64,000 nucleotides of DNA from contig JAFUCD010000007.1 in NCBI GenBank assembly GCA_017459865.1, positions 1 to 64,000 on the forward strand, given 5' to 3'. The position numbers were made by a program, and so were the translations under genes. Below, in pieces: positions 59,380 to 64,000 of this stretch. Origin of the DNA: Oscillospiraceae bacterium. GTDB taxonomy: Bacteria > Bacillota_A > Clostridia > Oscillospirales > Oscillospiraceae. The stretch's first letter is position 1; each line of letters opens with the position of its first letter. The notes under the pieces were generated by a model. The model saw nothing but the letters and a program-made list of their open reading frames with translations. It made no database searches and was not told the DNA's origin.

Positions 59380-59408
59380 GTATATTGCTTTCTTCTCATT
59401 CATATAGT
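59380..59408 (+). promoter_or_regulatory. SigE promoter of spoIVA
   Basis: GTATATT (59380-59386), a 14-base spacer and CATATAGT (59401-59408) match the mother-cell SigE consensus (KMATATT-N14-CATACAMT) very closely. It begins within seven bases of the Nif3-like stop and lies 41 bases upstream of the spoIVA start. Confidence 0.75.
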
Positions 59409-59448
59409 TGCGATAAGACACCACCACTGTGGAAGAGAGGATGGCAAC

Positions 59449-60927
59449 ATGGATCATACTTCAATTTACAGCGATATTGCACAGAGGACCGGCGGCAACA
59501 TCTACATCGGCGTTGTCGGACCGGTGCGGACAGGGAAGAGCACCTTTATCAAACGCTTCATGCAGTCGCTCGTGCTGCCGAATCTCGAGGATGAGATCGT
59601 TTGCGCACGGGCCACCGACGAGCTGCCCCAAAGCGGCTCCGGGAAAACCATCATGACGTCTGAACCGAAATTCGTTCCGGAAGAGGCGGTCACGATCCGC
59701 TTGTCGGATGCCGTGGAGGCGTCCGTGCGTCTGATCGACAGCGTCGGTTTTATGATCCCCGGGGCGGCGGGACAGTTTGACGACAACGGGGAACGGCTCG
59801 TGACGACGCCGTGGTTCGACCACGAGATCCCGATGCACGAAGCCGCTGAGGTCGGAACGCGCAAAGTGATCACCGACCATTCCACCATCGGACTGGTCAT
59901 CACGACGGACGGCAGCATTACGGAATTTGACCGCTCTGACTATGTCGAAGCTGAAAAACGCGTCATTCAGGAGCTGCAGTCCATCGGCAAGCCGTATCTC
60001 ATTCTGCTCAACAGCACACATCCGGAGACAGATGATACACGGGCGCTTGCGGAAAGTCTCGCGGAGACTTACGGCGCATCGGTCGTTCCGGTGAACTGCA
60101 AAAAGCTGAATGAAGACACGATCGCAGCGCTGCTGCGGGACCTGCTGTTGGAATTTCCCGTGACGGAGATAGGCGTTCAGCTGCCCGAATGGCTGGAATC
60201 TCTGCCGGATGATCACGAGCGAAAGCGGGCGTTGTATCAGGCGCTGCTGCAGAATGCGGATGCGATTCGAAGACTGAGAGACGCCTCCGATTTTTGCAGC
60301 GCGCTGCAGGAGACAGACCCGAATATGACGCCTTCGGTCGTCGCCATGGATGTTTCGAGCGGACGAGTGCAGTATGCGCTGCAGTTTCCGCGCGGACTGT
60401 ATTATGAGATCCTGACCGAGGCCTCCGGTGTGACGCTCCGGTCCGACCGGGAGCTGGTGCGCTATCTCTCGGAGACGAAAGCCGTTCAGGAGCAGTACGC
60501 GCTTGTGCGCGACGCGCTGCAGGATGTCCAGGAGACCGGCTACGGCGTTGTGATGCCGACGGCGGATCAGCTGCGGCTGGAGGAACCGGAGATCGTGCGG
60601 CAGGGCGGCAAGTACAGCGTGCGTCTGCACGCGACCGCGCCTTCAATCCACATGCTGAAGGCAAACGTACACGCAGAGGTCTCGCCGGAGCCGACAGGGG
60701 AGGGCGCCTCGGGGGAGATCCTCGGCTTCCTGCTGCAGGGGTTTCAGGGAGACGTCAATCAGCTGTGGGAATCAAATATTTTCGGGAAGTCGCTGTATTC
60801 CATTGCGCGTGAGGACATCGAAGCCAAGCTGCAGAGCATGCCGGAGAAGGCGGCGGGGAAGCTGCAGGAGACGATCCAGAAGATCATCAATGACGGCGGC
60901 GGCACGCTCTTTTGTTTCATCCTTTAA
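59449..60927 (+). CDS. spoIVA: Stage IV sporulation protein A
   Basis: A 492-residue ATPase that polymerises on the forespore surface to form the coat basal layer; Bacillus SpoIVA is also 492. Walker A GPVRTGKST is at 24-32, the Walker B/switch region VRLIDSVGFMIPGAAG at about 93-108, and the family's C-terminal segment GGTLFCFIL is intact. GAGAGGATGGCAAC precedes the ATG. It has a SigE promoter and is monocistronic. Confidence 0.97.
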   Translation: MDHTSIYSDIAQRTGGNIYIGVVGPVRTGKSTFIKRFMQSLVLPNLEDEIVCARATDELPQSGSGKTIMTSEPKFVPEEAVTIRLSDAVEASVRLIDSVGFMIPGAAGQFDDNGERLVTTPWFDHEIPMHEAAEVGTRKVITDHSTIGLVITTDGSITEFDRSDYVEAEKRVIQELQSIGKPYLILLNSTHPETDDTRALAESLAETYGASVVPVNCKKLNEDTIAALLRDLLLEFPVTEIGVQLPEWLESLPDDHERKRALYQALLQNADAIRRLRDASDFCSALQETDPNMTPSVVAMDVSSGRVQYALQFPRGLYYEILTEASGVTLRSDRELVRYLSETKAVQEQYALVRDALQDVQETGYGVVMPTADQLRLEEPEIVRQGGKYSVRLHATAPSIHMLKANVHAEVSPEPTGEGASGEILGFLLQGFQGDVNQLWESNIFGKSLYSIAREDIEAKLQSMPEKAAGKLQETIQKIINDGGGTLFCFIL

Positions 60928-60953
60928 TTTGATAAATTTTTTCGTGAAAACCA

Positions 60954-60982
60954 TTGCAATTTGAGAAGGTAAGAGATATAAT
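60954..60982 (+). promoter_or_regulatory. SigA promoter of the aminotransferase gene
   Basis: TTGCAA (60954-60959), 17 bases and TATAAT (60977-60982), 41 bases before the start. Confidence 0.75.
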
Positions 60983-61023
60983 TTTTACGTTTTTGAAATC
61001 CATTGGAAGGGAAGTTACGAACG

Positions 61024-62229
61024 ATGAAACCCATCTCTCAAATCGCTGCATCTGTCAGTCCGTCCGCAACGCTGGCTGTGAATGCGCTTGCCAAGAAGCT
61101 CAAGGCGGAAGGCAAGGACGTCATCAGCTTCGGCACCGGCGAGCCGGATTTCCCGACGCCGGATCCGATCAGCTATGCCGGTATTCGCGCGATCTGCGAT
61201 GGTCAGACAAGATATACGCCCGCTGCGGGCACCGTCTCGCTGCGTAAGGCCGTCTGTGCGCGCGTGAAGGAAGATTATGATCTGGACTATGATGAGTCCC
61301 AGGTCGTCGTGGCAAGCGGCGCGAAGCATATCGTGTATCTCACGCTCGCCGTGCTCGTCGATCCCGGCGATGAAGTGATCCTGCCTGCGCCGTACTGGAC
61401 CAGCTACTATGAGATGATCCGCCTGTTCAACGGCATACCGGTCGTTGTCACCGCCGGCGAGGATCAGGGCTTCAAGATCACCGCCGCGCAGCTGGAGGCG
61501 GCTATCACGCCCAAGACCAAGGCCATCATGCTCAACAACCCGTCCAACCCGACGGGCGCGATCTACACGAAGGAAGAGCTGGAGGCGCTTGCGGCGGTCT
61601 GCGTGAAGCATGATCTCTATATCATCGCGGACGAGATCTATGATAAGCTCGTCTATGACGGCGCTGTTTTCACCAGCATCCCGACGCTGGGAGCCGACGT
61701 CAAGGAACATACCATTCTCATCAACGGCGTCTCCAAGACCTATGCCATGACCGGCTGGCGCGTCGGCTATGCGCTTGCGGAAAAGCCCATCATCAAGGCC
61801 ATGTCCAGCTATGTCAGCCACTCCACCGGCGCTCCCGCGACGATGGCGCAGGCCGCTTCTGAGGCTGCGATGCAGCTGCCGCAGGATCAGGTCGCTGCGA
61901 TGCGCGACATTTTTGAATCCCGCCGCAACTATCTGGTCGAGCGCATGAACAGCATGGAAGGCGTAAGCTGCCTGAAGCCCAACGGCGCGTTTTATGTGAT
62001 GATGAACCTGACGCAGCTGTTCGGTAAATCCATCGACGGCGAGGTCATTTCTGACGCCGACGCATTCGCGCGTATCTTTCTGGAGAAGAGCATGGTCGCG
62101 GTCGTGTCCTGCACCGCGTTCGGCGCACCGGATTTCGTCCGCTGGAGCTATGCAAACTCCATGGAAAATATCGAAAAAGCCATGGATCGCCTCGAGGCGT
62201 TCCTGGCCAAGGTGAAGGAACAAAATTAA
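61024..62229 (+). CDS. Pyridoxal-phosphate aminotransferase, class I (aspartate aminotransferase type)
   Basis: A 401-residue fold-type I aminotransferase of the AspB/PatA subfamily (Igamma type). GTGEPDFPTP, NNPSNPTGAIY, ADEIYDKLVYDG and the PLP lysine K238 in NGVSKTYAMTGWRVGY identify it, with the C-terminal arginine in FVRWSYA. Aspartate is the likely amino donor. AAGGGAAG nine bases before the ATG at 61024 supports this start over a TTG 21 bases upstream. Confidence 0.92.
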   Translation: MKPISQIAASVSPSATLAVNALAKKLKAEGKDVISFGTGEPDFPTPDPISYAGIRAICDGQTRYTPAAGTVSLRKAVCARVKEDYDLDYDESQVVVASGAKHIVYLTLAVLVDPGDEVILPAPYWTSYYEMIRLFNGIPVVVTAGEDQGFKITAAQLEAAITPKTKAIMLNNPSNPTGAIYTKEELEALAAVCVKHDLYIIADEIYDKLVYDGAVFTSIPTLGADVKEHTILINGVSKTYAMTGWRVGYALAEKPIIKAMSSYVSHSTGAPATMAQAASEAAMQLPQDQVAAMRDIFESRRNYLVERMNSMEGVSCLKPNGAFYVMMNLTQLFGKSIDGEVISDADAFARIFLEKSMVAVVSCTAFGAPDFVRWSYANSMENIEKAMDRLEAFLAKVKEQN

Positions 62230-62247
62230 GTCACAAAAATCCACTCT

Positions 62248-62280
62248 GCATCCCCGTGCAAATTGCATGGGGATGCTTTT
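62248..62280 (+). terminator. Terminator after the aminotransferase gene
   Basis: GCATCCCC (62248-62255) pairs with GGGGATGC (62269-62276), with an inner TGCAA/TTGCA stem, followed by TTTT. Confidence 0.8.
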
Positions 62281-62288
62281 GCATGGGA

Positions 62289-62317
62289 TTGACGGCAAGA
62301 GGAATCAACGATATAAT
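62289..62317 (+). promoter_or_regulatory. SigA-type promoter upstream of cwlD
   Basis: TTGACG (62289-62294), 17 bases and TATAAT (62312-62317), 43 bases before the cwlD start. It could serve radA in vegetative cells, through cwlD. Confidence 0.6.
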
Positions 62318-62342
62318 AACGCTGTCCGTTGGCACATAGACT
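62314..62342 (+). promoter_or_regulatory. SigE-type promoter of cwlD
   Basis: TAATAAC (62314-62320), 14 bases and CATAGACT (62335-62342) fit SigE (five of seven in the -35; full CATANANT). It overlaps the -10 of the SigA-type promoter, so the two should be used alternatively. Confidence 0.5.
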
Positions 62343-62359
62343 GTCTTGAGGTGAAGGCT

Positions 62360-63085
62360 GTGCAACACGGATTCTTACGGGGACGGATCGGCGTGCTGAT
62401 GTGTATGATCGGGCTCGTCCTGGTTTTCAGCGCGCTATCCTATCACACATTGGACAATACGCATACCGTACTTGCCGAAGCGCAGCAGGAACGAACGCTG
62501 ATCATCGACCCCGGACACGGCGGATACGACGGCGGCGCGGTATCCGAAGGCGGCGTGCAGGAGGCGGACGTGAATCTTGCCATCAGCCGCAGACTGCGCT
62601 TGCTCGCGCAGCTGTGTGGACTGCAGACGGCAGCGACACGCACGACTGCCGATATCGCTTACCCGGAGGATGCGGATACGATCGCAGCGCGTAAGGTTTG
62701 GGACCAGAAGCAGCGCGTTGCCATGATCAATGATACGCCCAACGCCGTGCTGATCAGCATTCATCAGAACCAGTATCCGACCGCGCAGCCGCATGGCGCG
62801 CAGGTATTGTATGCCGCGACAAAGGGCAGCGATGCGCTTGGCGAATGGATGCAGACGCTGCTTGTCACGCAGCTCGATCCGGAAAACCGCCGCGTGGCAG
62901 CGCCGATCTCCGACGATATCTATCTGATGAAAAACATTCGCTGCACAGGCGTACTTGTCGAATGCGGGTTCCTCTCCAATCCGGAGGAATGCGCGCGGCT
63001 GCAGACGGATGCATTTCAAAACAAGCTGAGCATGACGATCCTATCGGCATATCTGCAATACGATCAGAATGGAAGTCAGACATGA
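62360..63085 (+). CDS. cwlD: N-acetylmuramoyl-L-alanine amidase CwlD
   Basis: A 241-residue zinc amidase with one N-terminal membrane anchor (about residues 10-30). Zinc and catalytic residues are in IIDPGHGGYDGGA (about 53-65), the E of QEADVNLAISRRL, the H of LISIHQNQYP and the E of GVLVECGFLSNPEE. With a deacetylase (PdaA), CwlD makes the muramic lactam of the spore cortex. GTG at 62360 follows TTGAGGTGA; upstream in-frame ATGs are unsupported. It overlaps radA by four bases. Confidence 0.93.
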   Translation: MQHGFLRGRIGVLMCMIGLVLVFSALSYHTLDNTHTVLAEAQQERTLIIDPGHGGYDGGAVSEGGVQEADVNLAISRRLRLLAQLCGLQTAATRTTADIAYPEDADTIAARKVWDQKQRVAMINDTPNAVLISIHQNQYPTAQPHGAQVLYAATKGSDALGEWMQTLLVTQLDPENRRVAAPISDDIYLMKNIRCTGVLVECGFLSNPEECARLQTDAFQNKLSMTILSAYLQYDQNGSQT

Positions 63086-64000
63086 AAACAAAAACGACGT
63101 TTTATTGTACCGAATGCGGAAACGAGACCGCCAAGTGGATGGGGCAGTGTCCGTCCTGCGGCGCCTGGAACTCGCTTGTGGAAGCGCCGAAGGAAGCCAA
63201 ACAGAGCGTCGGCTCTAAGGCAAGGCGGCTGTCCGCTGCAAAGCGTCTTTCAGAGCTGGACGCTGAAGAGGAGCTGCGCTTCGCGACCGGTATCGGAGAG
63301 TTGGACCGGGTGCTTGGTGGCGGCGCCGTACGCGGCTCGCTGGTGCTCGTCGGGGGCGCGCCTGGCGTCGGCAAATCCACGCTCCTGCTGCAGCTCTGCG
63401 GCATGATCGGCGCGACAGAGCGTATCCTGTATGTCTCCGGCGAGGAGAGCCAGCGGCAGCTCAAAATGCGCGCGCAGCGTCTCGGCGTCAACCAAAACAG
63501 CATTTACGTCCTTGCTGAGACCGATATCGGCTCGATCCTTTCCACAATCGATGAGCTGCAGCCGACGGTGCTGATCGTAGACTCCATCCAAACCATGTTT
63601 GACGCCGAGACAAACTCTACGCCGGGCAGCGTCAGTCAGGTGCGCGAATGCACCATGCGCATCATGCGCTCGGCGAAGGACAGCGGTTATACTGCTTTTG
63701 TTGTCGGACATGTCAACAAAGAAGGCAGCATCGCGGGGCCCAAGGTGCTCGAGCACATGGTGGACTGCGTGCTGTATTTCGAAGGCGATCAGAGTCTGAG
63801 CTATCGCATCCTGCGCGCGGCGAAAAACCGCTTCGGTTCCACCAATGAGATCGGCGTGTTCGAAATGTATGACGGCGGTCTGAAGGAAGTGAAGAATCCT
63901 TCCGAGATGCTGCTCTCCGGGCGTCCGGTCAATACGCCGGGCACCTGTGTCGTCGCGGTCATGGAGGGTACGCGCCCTGTGCTCGCCGAGATCCAGGCGC
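63082..64000 (+). CDS. radA: DNA repair protein RadA (3' end outside the window)
   Basis: The first 306 codons of RadA/Sms, a RecA-like helicase for recombination intermediates. N-terminal zinc finger CTECGNETAKWMGQCPSCGAWN (9-30), Walker A GGAPGVGKSTLLLQ (about 91-104), Walker B VLIVDSIQT and the RadA-specific KNRFGSTNE motif are all present. The C-terminal Lon-protease-like domain lies beyond the edge. Its ATG overlaps the cwlD stop, so radA shares the cwlD promoters at least in part. Confidence 0.95.
   Translation, partial: MKTKTTFYCTECGNETAKWMGQCPSCGAWNSLVEAPKEAKQSVGSKARRLSAAKRLSELDAEEELRFATGIGELDRVLGGGAVRGSLVLVGGAPGVGKSTLLLQLCGMIGATERILYVSGEESQRQLKMRAQRLGVNQNSIYVLAETDIGSILSTIDELQPTVLIVDSIQTMFDAETNSTPGSVSQVRECTMRIMRSAKDSGYTAFVVGHVNKEGSIAGPKVLEHMVDCVLYFEGDQSLSYRILRAAKNRFGSTNEIGVFEMYDGGLKEVKNPSEMLLSGRPVNTPGTCVVAVMEGTRPVLAEIQA

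Overview
The window looks like one contiguous piece of core chromosome from an endospore-forming member of the Firmicutes, most likely class Clostridia (Oscillospiraceae/Christensenellales-like). The basis is the complete spoIIIA operon, cotJ, spoIVA, ypeB, cwlD, a spoIIM-like gene and a SpoIID/LytB gene, together with the spoIIIA-asp23-nusB-xseAB-ispA-dxs-tlyA-(nadK)-argR-recN gene order. Base composition is GC-rich for Clostridia, intergenic gaps are short and AT-rich, and TTG starts are common. I see no rRNA, CRISPR array, insertion sequence, prophage or plasmid feature. One tRNA (Val, anticodon GAC) is present. The first 185 bases are non-coding and the last gene (radA) runs off the end.

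Layout. 0.2-4.2 kb: an acyl-CoA synthetase-like enzyme and a TetR regulator on the minus strand, divergent from a MATE exporter. 4.3-5.4 kb: spore coat cotJ operon with CotJA and CotJB fused. 5.4-9.4 kb: asnA with a DUF4364 regulator, a 261-aa protein with a sporulation-like promoter element, a YfcE-type phosphodiesterase and three small unknown proteins. 9.4-12.7 kb (minus): trpS, a TagO/WecA-type transferase and a UDP-GlcNAc 2-epimerase. 12.9-17.3 kb: gltX, a membrane-anchored unknown, ypeB, and a zinc-ribbon/Ig-like protein. 17.4-24 kb: tRNA-Val, SpoIID/LytB, queA-tgt, yajC-TIGR04086, spoIIM-like and xerD. 24-31.8 kb: ybaK, uvrA, a small membrane protein, recD2, comF-like and mreB. 31.9-35.6 kb: a lipase-like hydrolase divergent from glpK plus a DUF1015 gene. 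35.7-40.4 kb: spoIIIAA-AH. 40.5-50 kb: the asp23-to-recN cluster. 50-56.4 kb: second YbaK-like protein, rpe, recR, rnjA, an ArsC-like protein and ruvCAB. 56.5-64 kb: sporulation-type sigma factor, small Zn and DUF1858 proteins, trmK, a Nif3-like gene, spoIVA, a class I aminotransferase, cwlD and radA.

How it works together. Three themes dominate: spore formation and germination (engulfment, SpoIIIA channel, coat basal layer, cortex modification, cortex-lysis partner YpeB), DNA repair and recombination (UvrA, RecD2, RecN, RecR, RuvABC, RadA, XerD, XseAB), and translation/tRNA modification (TrpS, GltX, QueA, Tgt, YbaK x2, TrmK, TlyA). Vegetative promoters are easy to see: many gaps carry TTGNNN-17-TATAAT-like elements. 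Several sporulation genes instead carry CATANANT-type -10 boxes expected of the mother-cell sigma factor (SigE); spoIVA has a near-consensus example. The most unusual items are the CotJA-CotJB fusion, an ArsC-family protein whose expected active-site cysteine is serine, a short SpoIIIAG insertion, two places where a terminator hairpin also holds the next gene's ribosome-binding site (one apparently also holding a forespore-type promoter), and a trio of small unknown proteins. Nothing here proves a wholly new system; these are the leads I would follow. All family assignments come from reading motifs, without database searches.
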